Part shown: piece after piece, positions 25,760 through 36,566 of the stretch
Layout of the letters: each line of letters opens with the position of its first letter
Position numbering within the stretch: the first letter of the stretch is position 1
Assembly: GCA_002812745.2 (NCBI GenBank)
Contig: NCSJ02000139.1
Span: forward strand, 1-64,000
Origin: Scytalidium lignicola
Taxonomy: Eukaryota; Ascomycota; Leotiomycetes
DNA length: 64,000 nucleotides
Reading direction: 5' to 3'
Notes under the pieces: model-generated
The model's database searches: none
The model's input: only the letters and a program-made list of their open reading frames with translations
What the model was told of the DNA's origin: nothing
Position numbers and translations under genes: made by a program

Positions 25760-26354
25760 CTATAATTCACTTCCTGTCATATCCACTGTTCTTTTTAAAT
25801 GTAGAACTAGCCTATACGCCGAATTTCCATTCAAATAATACCGATGTAACTTCTTACTTCTGAGAAATCCTAACCGCTCATATATTTTCATAGCTGGGGT
25901 ATTTGTGGCTTCTGTCTCTAGAACCACCTCATCTGCATTCCTCTCGATCATAGCGTCTATAGCTTTCCGCACTAGAGTGGTAGCAATGCCATGGTTTCTA
26001 TATGTAGAAGACACAGCTAACATTGCAATGTAACCTCGTAATGTTGGAGAAGAATGTGATTGGTGTGTTTCGAGCTTGCAAATTACAACGCCTACAAGTG
26101 CAGATGAAACAGGGTCAAGAGCCTAGACTAAGTCAGGATATAATTTTCTATACAGAACAGCAAAGTATTACCATGAAGCAGAGATCTCCCCATTGGTAAA
26201 GAAAATAACGATAGACATAAATGCTGTATGGTTCGCTCAGGTCTTTTGAAATCAGGGCTCGAATAGCTGGCAAATATTGTTTTTCAAGAGAATTTTCATA
26301 CTGTATATATCGAAGCTCGGGAGGCAGAGACGATACCTTAGACTCTTCAGTCAT
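25760..26354 (-). CDS. NAA30: NatC N-alpha-acetyltransferase catalytic subunit (Mak3/Naa30)
   Basis: Acetylates protein N-termini starting Met-Leu/Ile/Phe/Tyr co-translationally, in complex with Naa35 and Naa38. Exons 26354-26172 and 26122-25760 give 181 residues, typical for Naa30. The GNAT core is clear: [13 protein letters not shown] at the peptide site, [22 protein letters not shown] with the acetyl-CoA loop (R/Q-x-x-G-x-A), [21 protein letters not shown] and [16 protein letters not shown] at the end. The IYVYRYF and YYLNG blocks separate Naa30 from other Naa paralogues. Divergent from LRO1 with 322 bp between. Confidence 0.95.
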
Positions 26355-26676
26355 CGTATGTGAGGGTCCGCTGGAGGATGGGGAAACATGTAGATGGCGG
26401 TAAGGCTGAAAAGAGTTGGCTAAATAATGCTAGTCTGCTACGCCCAACCGTCTTTCACATGCAAGGCTGAGATTGTGGTGCCAAAACAACGCGCTAAGCC
26501 TATTAGGGAGCTGCAAAACAATATCCGCATTAGGACCAGGCTCGAGATTATTCATTCACATGCATTGTTGTGTTGCTCAAAATTCGGAACACTCGTAAAC
26601 ACAGCCGAATTTAACATGATATGCCTATTTATGTGAGATAATTGTTATTTACAATTGCATAATCATCTTTCGCACA
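26355..26676. promoter_or_regulatory. shared divergent promoter NAA30 / LRO1
   Basis: 322 bp between divergent start codons. No specific sites recognised. Confidence 0.45.
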
Positions 26677-28733
26677 ATGTCCTCTCTCCGACGCCGAGGT
26701 CAAGGCGAAGGAACGGTAACGCCGGGTAGGAAGAACGATGAGCTTGAGAAAGACGAAAAAGACGAGAAGGGGCAGCTTGTACCATATTCAAAGAGTGCAA
26801 ACAAAAAGGGCAATAAGACCTCTAAACGTCGAAATGGGTTTATATTTGTTCTTGGAGGGTTGTTTGGTATTCTGGTTGCGGGTTTCTTTGCTGAGAGGAC
26901 AGACCTTATTGAATTGCCAGAGATTGGGGAACTGAGTATGGATAGTTTGATGGATGTTCTACCTGCTGGATTTGTAAGAGATGCTCGAGATTTAGTGGTA
27001 TACCATTCCCTTACCCTTGTTCTTACGATTTGCACAAGCCAACATGCCTATTTATAGAAAGGAGAACGAGATGTAGTGAACTACGATTCCTTTTCGGTGG
27101 GCTTGAATCTAAAGGCGCAAGGAATTCATGCCAATCATCCCGTTATAATGATTCCCGGAGTTATTTCTACAGGATTGGAGTCCTGGGGCACATCTAATAT
27201 ATCTCGCCCTTATTTTAGGAAACGACTCTGGGGTAGTTGGAGCATGATGCGCGCTTTGGTACTAGATAAGGAAGGTTGGAAAAAACATATTATGCTGGAT
27301 AAGGAGACAGGCCTTGATCCACCTGATGGAATAAAGTTGAGAGCTGCACAAGGCTTTGATGCGGCGGATTTCTTTATCACTGGCTATTGGATCTGGTGAA
27401 TTGAGTTCATGTGTCAATGCATCAAGGGTACTTTGAAGCTAACTTTGCGTACAGGAACAAGATTCTTGAGAATCTGGCTACCATTGGTTATGATCCAACG
27501 AACAGCTTCACCGCGTCTTATGACTGGCGTTTGTCATTTGCCAATCTTGAAGTCCGCGATCAGTATTTCACTCGTTTGAAGATGTATATTGAAGTTGCTT
27601 ACAAGGTATCGGGGGAAAAGGTAGCCCTTGTGTCGCATAGCATGGGAAGCCAGGTGGCATTTTATTTCCTCCACTGGGTAGCATCACCGGAAGGAGGTGG
27701 GGGCGGAGATGACTGGGTAGAGAAATACGTGGACTCATGGATTAATATCAGCGGATGTATGCTTGGTGCACTAAAGGATGTTCCTGCATTGTTATCGGGC
27801 GAAATGAGGGACACGGCACAGATGAATGCCTTTGCAGTTTATGGATTAGAGAAGTTCTTGAGTCGAGCAGAGCGCGCCGAGATATTCCGAGCTATGCCAG
27901 GAATGAGCTCCATGCTTCCAATTGGAGGCGATGCTGTTTGGGGTAATTCAACATGGGCACCGGATGATTCCCCAGGACAAAATTCCAGTTTCGGGAACTT
28001 CTTCAATTTCAAGTACTCGAATCAGTCTACATTAGCAAAAAACCTTACAGTAAGTGAGAGTATGAGCTACCTTTTAAACTCCACCGAGGACTGGTATAAG
28101 AAACAAGTTGAAGGCAGTTACTCTAACGGCATAGCTCAAACTACTGCTGAGGTGGAGGCAAATGAGAAGGATCCAAGAAAATGGATTAATCCGCTTGAAA
28201 CCCGCCTCCCTCTTGCACCAAGTTTGAAAATATACTGTTTCTATGGTAGGTACATAGATAATATGCAATTGTACTTAGAGGCACTGAAATATGAAATAGG
28301 AATTGGCAAACCAACAGAACGTGCCTACTTCTACCACACTTCGGAGAACCCCTTATCGTCTCTAAACGTCACCATTGACACAAGCATAACCCAAGGAAAT
28401 GTAGACCACGGAATTGTTATGGGTGAAGGTGACGGAACAGTTAACCTTCTTAGTGTCGGTTATATGTGTAACAAGGGCTGGAATTTTCACCGGTACAACC
28501 CAGCTGGCATAAAAATTAAGGTTTTTGAAATGCCACACGAACCGGACAGGTTTAGTCCTCGTGGTGGCCCAAACACTGGAGACCATGTCGATATACTTGG
28601 GAGGCAGAACTTGAATGATATGATTCTAAGGGTGGCTGCTGGAAGAGGACATGAGATCCAGGATAGTATTGCCAGCAATATTAGAGAGTACTCGGACAAG
28701 GTCAAGGTGTATGAAGAAGAAGAATATTTATGA
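26677..28733 (+). CDS. LRO1: phospholipid:diacylglycerol acyltransferase
   Basis: ER enzyme that moves the sn-2 acyl chain of a phospholipid to diacylglycerol, making triacylglycerol independently of acyl-CoA. Exons 26677-26997, 27058-27395 and 27455-28733 give 645 residues, close to yeast Lro1 (661). A basic cytosolic N-terminus is followed by one transmembrane helix (FIFVLGGLFGILVAGFF, about 53-69) placing the LCAT-like domain in the ER lumen. Seen in order: HPVIMIPGVISTGLESW (oxyanion region), lid WGSWSMMRALVLDKEGWKKH, nucleophile in VSHSMGSQV, the Asp in EGDGTVNLLS and the His in GDHVDILG. The donor of intron 1 could also lie 3 nt upstream (GTGGTA). Confidence 0.96.
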
Positions 28734-29229
28734 GAAACGGCTTATGATAGAGTGGGAATACATGGCGTTTGGTTTTCTGAGTTGTGCTTGATATGGGGCG
28801 GAGAAGGATGTGTTTATACATAGACATATTTATGAATACCCTAGAGTCTAACATTTTTACTGCCATTTTCTCTTTATCTCTACATACTAAGTGCATATTG
28901 TCTCATGTCCTGCCATAGTCAAACTATCACGTCTTGAAACATTTTGCTATATGATTTGGAAGTCCCAAGGCAGCACAGCATGATTATTACAACTTTTAGA
29001 ACAAAAATAAGTTTTTCACGTGTAGATTCCTCAAACTTGATCACCGTTTTACTAATTGGGGACCTTGTGTATTATGTTACGTGCATACTCTTGGCGAGAA
29101 GACTAGTTCACCCTTTCAGCATTTCTCGACCTTATATTGCAGGGTGGCTACAAAATATCCTTGAATTTAGGCAATTAGAACTCTAAATAACTACATATAA
29201 CCTTAAATAAACATAAAGAAGTATAAACT
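28734..29229. other. spacer between LRO1 and the tRNA gene
   Basis: AT-rich LRO1 3' flank. An 80-codon frame (28944-29186) has no recognisable feature and is not called. Confidence 0.4.
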
Positions 29230-29322
29230 GTTGCGTTAGTCAAGTGGTTTAGGACGCCTGTTTCACATTGTTAAATTAACATGTAACACAGGAAGTCATG
29301 AGTTCGAATCTCATACGCAACA
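29230..29322 (+). tRNA. tRNA-Val(CAC) with a 19-nt intron
   Basis: Folded by hand. Acceptor GTTGCGT (29230-29236) pairs with ACGCAAC (29315-29321), with discriminator A at 29322 and no encoded CCA. Anticodon stem CCTGT (29257-29261) pairs with ACAGG (29288-29292). The loop TTCACA...C puts CAC at positions 34-36, which reads the GTG valine codon. An intron (29268-29286) sits after position 37, the canonical place. The T arm is ATGAG-TTCGAAT-CTCAT (29298-29314). The D-arm region contains AGTGGTTTAGGA-like box A bases. A T-run from about 29345 downstream can end Pol III transcription. Confidence 0.9.
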
Positions 29323-29344
29323 ATATTCTATACACATACTATAG

Positions 29345-29362
29345 TTTTGTTAAGTTTTTTGT
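29345..29362 (+). terminator. Pol III terminator of tRNA-Val
   Basis: TTTTG followed by TTTTTT about 25-40 nt after the tRNA 3' end, matching the T-run signal for RNA polymerase III. Confidence 0.6.
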
Positions 29363-29524
29363 AATATAAAACAATATCTCTTTTAAAAAAAACTCTGCCT
29401 CATTGATTTGGCAGTGTGCCATAGTATATTTAATATTCATAAGCATCTCTCGTTGTGTAATCATTACCTAAACAACCCAACCAGTCCAAACTCCATATGT
29501 ATTATACATAAACATATATCGTAC

Positions 29525-32500
29525 TTAAGCGTTTGCTTGTACAATTCTGAAACCTCCTGCGATCATTTTCGTGATTTCTTCGTTCTTGTGTTGCAGTAAG
29601 CTCAGAGCATAAGCAACATCGTTCCACTGTCTCTCAGTTTCACATCTTGCCAACCTTGCAGCCAACTTATCGGCCAGTTGCTTAGCATGTTTATCCTAAA
29701 ATAGTTGTTAGTCTATAAATCATTATACAATCAGTAGGAAAAGCAACCTACCTTCTCAATGAAGCCGGCCAAGAATTTGATGATCCTCCTTAGTGAATCC
29801 TCCTCAAGCTCTTTCTCAGCGGACAACAAGCTGAACATATCCACAAAATGATTGTACACGGCATTATCTTTGGTACTCAACTCTGTAAAGAACATGCGAC
29901 TAAGATCTGCGATCTTCTTATCCTCGTCTTCGAGACATTTAGCCATCTCTCCCAATTGACCCTTGACCTTGACCTGACCCGCAAGAATGAGGAAAGTGAG
30001 CGTCATTAAGCATGTTCGTTTCACACTTGCATCCTTATCATTCAAACGGCGGTATAGGAAATCTGTATTCTCGTCAATGAGGTGATTGAAGCAGACAGCC
30101 ATATCTCCAAGTGCAATGACGACGTTGGAGCGAATGACAGGGTCTTTCGACTTCTCCAGAATGGTGATAAGAAGAGGAAGGTTGTGCTCGCAATATTCAG
30201 AACTGACACACATGAGCTTCGCTAAACATAACGTAGCAGCAGCTTGAAGGTTGCTGTCACGATAGGTGGTATTATTGGAGCAGATTTCCATCACAAGCGG
30301 ACCAAAGTTAGATAAGAGGGAATTCTGTCCAAACAGAAGTTCACGTTCGCGTATATGTGTCATGGCTTCAGTGAAATCATCTTCAGTTGTACCACCTATC
30401 ATGTCAAGATCATCTGCTGCTTCCTTTGCTGCTTTTTCTGCAGCGGTTGTTTCTGCTGGTTTGTTTTTCTCGGCCTCTGCCTTCCGTCTTTTGAAGTCAA
30501 GCTCACAAAGCTCCAGATGCACAATCTGTTTTATTGCGACATGGCCAACAATGAAAACAAGCTGAGACAGAGCGACTGATCCTTTTACTTTGTTCTCTGG
30601 ATCTTTCTTAGGTTGTTCAACTGACGGACTTGGAGGTGCTTCGTTTGCTTCGTTTGCATCGTGCTGTTGCTCCTCTGGTTCAGGGGTTGCTGTTACTCTC
30701 TGGGTGAAAACATGTCTTGTTTTCCTGCGTAGAATCTCAGAACAAAGAATATCGGGATGCTTTGAAAGTACGTATATAGCACTTATTGCTTGTTCAGCAA
30801 CACCATACCATTCTTTGTTGTCCGACTCTATCTCAATAATCGCTGCCAATTTAATAAGGACGGCATGATCATTTGGAAGTTTGGAGATCTTGGCTGAAGT
30901 CTCCTTTGCTTGTCGACCAGTAGGGTTTATTCGTTGAAGCGCGATACAGGTATATTTTGCTAATTGCAAGTCCGACCGACCTAACCCTCCAAGGCCGATC
31001 CGTAACATAGTTTCCATCTCTCCCAGAACAATCTCAGGATTTGCTGTAGCGAGCATGCCAAGCACAATAATTGCACCACGCCTTTGAGTTTTTGAGACTT
31101 CTCTTTTCTGAACACCATATACTTGCCATAATTTTGAAATAACTAGGTCAGAGATGTGTCCTGCTTTTATCATAGTACTAAGCAGCTGCTCTAGTGAAGT
31201 TAACTCCGCTGGGGTAGCTCCGAAAGTCAAGCTGATCATATTTCGAGCAATATAGTTCGCTGCATCGTTGCTATTATACGAATCGGGAGCTTCGAAAAAC
31301 AGGCGCTTGTAACATTCTATAAGGTGGTTTTGTACACCTTTACCTTCGTCACTGTTGCCTTTGGTCCAGATAAGTCGTAGCATCCGTCGAATACCTAGCT
31401 TGTTCTGCTCGATATTGTATGCATCACCAATCTCAAAGTAGTCCATAGCCTCTATGATTTCGCTCTTGTTCTTCGATCCAAGCAACTGGCAAATCGTTGG
31501 CGTTGCTTGGTGCAGGACCTCGATAAACTTCAAAGCTTCAATATAGTATCTCCTAGTAAGGGATAGTTTACTTATAGCTTCAGAGGTAGCTGCGTCTTCT
31601 TGCGCCTTCTGTATGATTGCCAATTTTTGCTCCTCCGATAACTCTTTTTGTGGTGACTCAGACTCAAGCTGAGTCGGCTCATCCAGCAATGCCGGATCTG
31701 CATCTGCATCTGCTCCGGGCTTCTCTCCTAGACCAGGAGCTCCGGTAGGTGGCTTGAGAGCATTCAACTCTGTCTCAACAGCTTCCAACCGACTAGTCCA
31801 CTCCCTGTATGACAGCTGCGACCCGTGCATAATACCAAAAGGATGTGTTTTGATGAGAGTACCTAAAAGCTTGATAGCGTTTCGACGGACATTGCTGCTT
31901 TTATCCTCTAAGCTTCGAGCTGCTAGCTCAGCTACCTTTTGTCTTCTCTTAGGAAACTTTTGCTCGAGATCGCACAACTTGATGTATACTTGGATTGCTC
32001 GACACCTGCAGTATGGGTTGACATCCAAGAACCGCTCCTCAAGGACATCNAAAAAAAGCATTTAGTTGCGATTTGTGGTTATCACCACGCTCTTCTTGCT
32101 TGCTCAGATCGGCCACCAGGTTCCCGCAGACCTCAATAATGGCACAGCGCAATGCGTAAGACTATTGAAGTTAATAACGACAGCTAACCACCAAATATTT
32201 CCTACTTACCTCACTGTCTAATTGTTTCGCAAGCATTGTCATCTGTTTGATAACTAGCCTTGGCGCAAGCTCAGAGAGCTTGACAATGAATGAAGATACC
32301 GATTTCGGGCCTTTGGTGTCATTGCTGTTGAACTCTTTATTGCTTATCTCGCGGAGAACCTCGTCAGTTAATTGAGGATAGTCATATTGTTCAGCAAGAA
32401 TATGCAGGAATTCTGCCATAGGCTCTGAAAGGTGCTCAAAATATGTTAAGTTCTGAACAATGGAGATTTGAGCGCCTAATCCATGTATCAGTTTGAACGT

Positions 32501-33348
32501 ATCAATCAGTCCTCTAAAGACATAAACTCACCGTAGCCATGACCGTGATGCTTGATAGCAATGCAGAGAACCTTGAAGGCGTGCATTCGTATGGAGGTGC
32601 TTTTGACCCTTTGTTCGCTCTCCAAAACCATATAGACAGGTCTTGTGAACAGACTGACAAATGTATCTCGTTCTGATGTTGTTAAGAATAACTTCGACAG
32701 TTTTAACTTTAATACCTTGCACATGGTATCTAATGCTGTCTGTAATTGGTTAGAAGAATCCCAGTTTCCATCCTTTCCATTAGCTTTAGGCTTTGCTGCC
32801 TTGCCACGACCTCGAGCTACTGGTGCCGCTGAAGATTTCTCCGCCGCCTTTACTTCGACTGCTGCAATAGTCCACTGTAATAGAAACCCGAAGACTTCGA
32901 GCAGTTGTTTATGGTGGGCAATAAGCTCTTGCTCATCACTCTCGAGGTCATTATGAATTATATCCGCTTCCGCCGAAAGACCAGACACCACGAGGTCGAG
33001 TATTTTACTTAGTACATGTGTAGGGAGGATAGATGTCGATCTAGAAGGTTTAAAACGCTCAGAGCTGGGTTCTGTAGGGTAGTTTTGAGTGAACTTATGA
33101 GAGGTTGGTGCACACTTTAGAAGAAACTGTATAGAATCAAAGGAGGAACTCCTGGTGATAGCATCTGGATTTTCTGCTACAGAATCCACGATCGGATTAA
33201 GCACAGTATTGATTAAAGAATTCGTCAAGGACTCGGGGTCGTTTTCGCAATCGACGAGGTTCGTATCAGCTTCTGGAGTTGCAATAGAAGCAGGGTCGCT
33301 CATATAGTTTTTGAGAGCATCGTTGATGTCAAAATTAATCGTATCCAT
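29525..33348 (-). CDS. YCS4: condensin complex subunit 1 (Cnd1/Ycs4, CAP-D2)
   Basis: HEAT-repeat subunit of condensin that joins the Smc2-Smc4 ring through the kleisin and drives mitotic chromosome compaction. Exons 33348-32532, 32475-32210, 32161-29752 and 29695-29525 sum to 1,220 residues once the N at 32,050 is dropped, the usual size. The N-terminus (MDTINFDINDALKNYM) and the block NAFFDVLEERFLDVNPYCRCR, then AIQVYIKLCDLEQKFPKRRQ, are typical of Cnd1. Later HEAT repeats include DPVIRSNVVIALGDMAVCFN and RTCLMTLTFLILAGQVKVKG. A basic/Ala linker (RGRGKAAKPKANGK) lies near residue 200. The N breaks codon phase after GCT TTT TTT; without it the next codons are GAT GTC. A second in-frame ATG at 33357 adds three residues. 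Shares a promoter with CDC7. Confidence 0.95.
32050..32050. other. ambiguous base inside YCS4
   Basis: Single N next to seven A (coding-strand T). Removing it restores the frame exactly at NAFF|DVLEE. Confidence 0.88.
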
Positions 33349-33671
33349 AATGACCAAAATGCGATAATACCGTCGCTGAAGCCAACAATTTGAATAGAAA
33401 CATGTATTGATAGTACTCCAAATTGTTGTTTGCGATGACGGTTGTGTGCAGTCGCGAACAGAACATAAAAGACAGTCGATGATTGGTCAGCGCCAATATT
33501 TGTAAACAAGCTATCATTCGCGTCTCCTAGTGGGCAGCTTTCACGAGCCCCACCAGAGATATATGTAATTGCAGTATTTCTAGAATTTACTACCAATTGA
33601 CGGCATTTAAGGAACCCTTTTGATTGTTGTCTTGGAGGGCATCCATTGCAATATATTTTCTTCACCGAAGC
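33349..33671. promoter_or_regulatory. shared divergent promoter YCS4 / CDC7
   Basis: 323 bp between the start codons of two cell-cycle genes. Two CGCGA/CGCGT-type cores occur (around 33,455 and 33,515), loosely resembling SBF/MBF sites, but neither is a full ACGCGT box. Confidence 0.45.
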
Positions 33672-35150
33672 ATGGCGACAGTTCGATCTCGTTATGTGAT
33701 GGCCTCCTTTGATGTTCACCAGGACGAGGTTCAAAAGAGTGACGTGATAGACGACGAGGTGCCCGGTATGAGGGATGAAAGGAATGTAGAGATGGGATAT
33801 GATTTGCAGGAAGAAGATGGATACTCTGAAGATTCCGATGATACAGACGATGTCGTTGATCCTTCTGTTCAAGAGGATATGGAAAAGTTCCATCAGACTT
33901 TTAGCGGGCATAATATATCAACACGATATCGATTAATAAACCGGATTGGAGAAGGTGAAGCCAGTGTCTATTCCTTTAATTGAGCATTATTAATATGATT
34001 TACAGGTACCTTTTCAACTGTCTATAAGGCAGAGGACTTAGAATATGATAAGTACGATAACTATTGGGATCCTGAGGAGAAAGACTTAAAATGGACGCCA
34101 CCACCTCTGAAGAAACGTCGCAGTGGAACTTATAGGGCCGTGGATGAATATCCGCAACCAAAGAGAAAGCCAAAATATGTTGCTATCAAGAAGATCTATG
34201 TGACAAGTAGTCCTTCTCGGATATTGAATGAATTAGATCTCCTCTATGATCTCAGAGGTTGCAACTCCGTCTGCCCCCTCATTACAGCCTTTCGATCTAC
34301 AGATCAGGTAGTAGCAGTCCTGCCATACTTTAGACATACGGATTTCCGAGAATACTTCCGCAAAATGACTGTCCCAGACATGCAAATCTATTTTAGATCA
34401 CTATTTACGGCACTAGCAGCTGTACACGCGAAAGGCATTATCCACAGAGATATCAAGCCTACCAACTTCCTATATGAGCCGTCAAAACGACGTGGGGTAC
34501 TTGTAGATTTCGGTTTAGCTGAACGAGAAGGATGGGAAGCCAGGCCTTGTCTTTGCAACAAGACACCTACTCATCGCCGAGAGCGAATTCAAACAAGCGT
34601 AGCTGCAGTAAGTGGACCAGCTACAGGGTATCCAAAGAATGATTCGAGACCTTCAAGGCGCGCAAATCGAGCAGGTACCCGAGGATTCCGCGCGCCGGAA
34701 GTTCTTCTCAAATGCACAGATCAACAATGCAAGATAGATATATGGTCAGCAGGCGTCATTCTACTAACTATTTTATCACGACGATTCCCCTTTTTCAATT
34801 CAGCTGATGATGTGGAGGCAATGATTGAGATAGCAACCATATTTGGAGTTAGAAGGATGAGACAATGTGCGCTCCTTCACGGGACGGTCTTTGAAACAAA
34901 TATTCCTACGATTGGCAACGCCGGTTTCTCATTGGAGAAGATTATAATATGGTCAACATGCAGAGACGGAGATGAGGCAAAACCTCCTGAGCCATTAACT
35001 GACGAAGAAAAACTCGCGGTACGATTCTTAGAAAGATGCTTCGAATTGGATCCGAACAAAAGAATTAGTGCAGAGGAGGCACTGCAGCACGAGTTCCTGA
35101 GTGAGAGTTGGTCGGATGAGGAAGAGATTAATATGATCAACATGGCATGA
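33672..35150 (+). CDS. CDC7: Cdc7 replication kinase (DDK catalytic subunit)
   Basis: With Dbf4, phosphorylates Mcm2-7 to fire replication origins. Exons 33672-33954 and 34006-35150 give 475 residues. An acidic N-terminus leads into RYRLINRIGEGTFSTVYKAED (glycine loop split by the intron), then KYVAIKKIYVTSSPSRILNELDLL (catalytic Lys and helix-C Glu), VAVLPYFRHTDFREYF, HRDIKPTNFLY, VDFGLAE and, after an insert with CLCNK, GTRGFRAPEVLLK. The C-lobe shows DIWSAGVILLTILS and a Cdc7-style insert before EKLAVRFLERCFELDPNKRISAEEAL. PYFRH and GTRGFRAPEVL are Cdc7 hallmarks. An upstream TTG-led extension is ignored in favour of the ATG. Confidence 0.95.
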
Positions 35151-35433
35151 GCAAGGATTTAGCTAGGCGTCTGGCGCAGTACATGAGGGGGCATGACTCG
35201 TTAAAATAGGTATATTTGGGTCGATTGACCCCGCGCTTGGAAGCATCTGGTCTGTCAGCTTAAAATATACCATAGCATCAATACCCAATCAATAATTCAG
35301 ACATTCCCTAAGCACTTTTAAATTGTTCAAAAGCTTTCATTCGTATGAACTCCCATAGCCATAGAAGCCTAATGCAATGAACAAAAGCCGGAAAAAAGCC
35401 CTACAACCATTCATTCGCTGTGAACCTTCCCAT

Positions 35434-36140
35434 TTATGCAACCAACTCTACAACACCACCAGCCTCTGTAATTTTTCGCTCCGCCTCCTTGCTGAACCAT
35501 CTCGCGCGCACTACTAATGGAATCTCTGGAATTCTGCCCTTGCCTAGCACCTTTGAGTAACCTAGAGGAAGGAGATCGAGTACGGGAACTGTGTCTTTCT
35601 TTGAGCCTGCAAGGTATTCGTCGCGCTTCTCGGCGGGGACGAGGGACCAGAGCTATATGAATTAGCACACACTTCCGAACTAACTTCACCCAAACCACGA
35701 CTATGCCATCGCTTAAAACCAAACGACTTCGGCCATCCATCTCAGAGTTGATCATGACATACCTTATCTAGGTTGATAACTGGCTTCCAGAACTGGTTTT
35801 GTTGCTTGTGGAAATACCGCATACCGACCTTTCCAAAGTAACCTGGATGGTACTTGTCCATATTCGTTCGGTGGTGATGTTGACCACCAGCAAGACCTCT
35901 ACCACCGGGATGCTTTCTGTGCTTTCCTACACGACCGTGACCGGCAGAGACATGACCGCGGCTGTATTTCATCAATTGTCAGCGAAACTTTCTCGATGGC
36001 TGTCAAATCATAAATGTCCTCCAATGTCTATTTGACTTTCAAACGTCTATGCAATCCATCCATTCGCAATTCAGGGGCATTTCTAATCCAGTTCTAGGGA
36101 AAACATACTGCTTGCGGGTTTTGCTCAAGTGGGTAGGCAT
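35434..36140 (-). CDS. RPL28: 60S ribosomal protein uL15 (L27a/L28)
   Basis: Component of the large cytosolic ribosomal subunit. Exons 36140-36109, 35961-35763 and 35652-35434 give 149 residues, identical in length to yeast Rpl28. The first exon encodes only [10 protein letters not shown] plus two bases of His, and exon 2 continues [20 protein letters not shown] and [24 protein letters not shown]. An intron right after the tenth codon is typical of ribosomal protein genes. The C-terminus reads [14 protein letters not shown] ... [18 protein letters not shown] box lies about 130 bp upstream. Confidence 0.98.
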
Positions 36141-36270
36141 CTTGTCGTTTGGTGAGATGCCGTGGGGTTGTCGAGTTGTCGTTGTCGGTATTCTTTCGAA
36201 TTCGAGGGTTAGAATCGTAGATTATGCGCTAAGGATTTTCGCGATCAGCGCGCACAAAGTGCGAGGTCAA

Positions 36271-36278
36271 AACCCTAA
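36271..36278 (-). promoter_or_regulatory. TTAGGGTT (telobox-like) element upstream of RPL28
   Basis: AACCCTAA on the plus strand, that is TTAGGGTT in the orientation of RPL28, about 131 bp before its ATG. Telomere-like boxes are known in promoters of ribosomal protein genes in many fungi and plants; here the role is inferred from motif and position. Confidence 0.5.
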
Positions 36279-36566
36279 CGAAAACCCCCGAGTAATTATG
36301 CAAAGAACTCTGAAGGGAGATAGACACAACAACACAGCCCTGAAATATCTTAATCAAATTGGTTTAGCTTTCAGCACAATGTTAAGTTTACACTCATAAT
36401 AATTTTGAAATAGAGATGACCGGAGAATTCGAATGGCTTGAATTTTGTTGATGCGGTTAATGCCTTGTATATGAGGCGTCAAACAATATTTTACGCTCAT
36501 ATGATTGGAGGATTCGACTATATAAGAACTCGGATATCCTACCGAGATATGTACCAGCCATGCCCT

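Noticed and set aside
30266..30868. Plus-strand frames rich in Ser/Cys/Phe opposite YCS4
   Set aside because: These are antisense shadows of the condensin exon; the minus strand has the conserved HEAT repeats.
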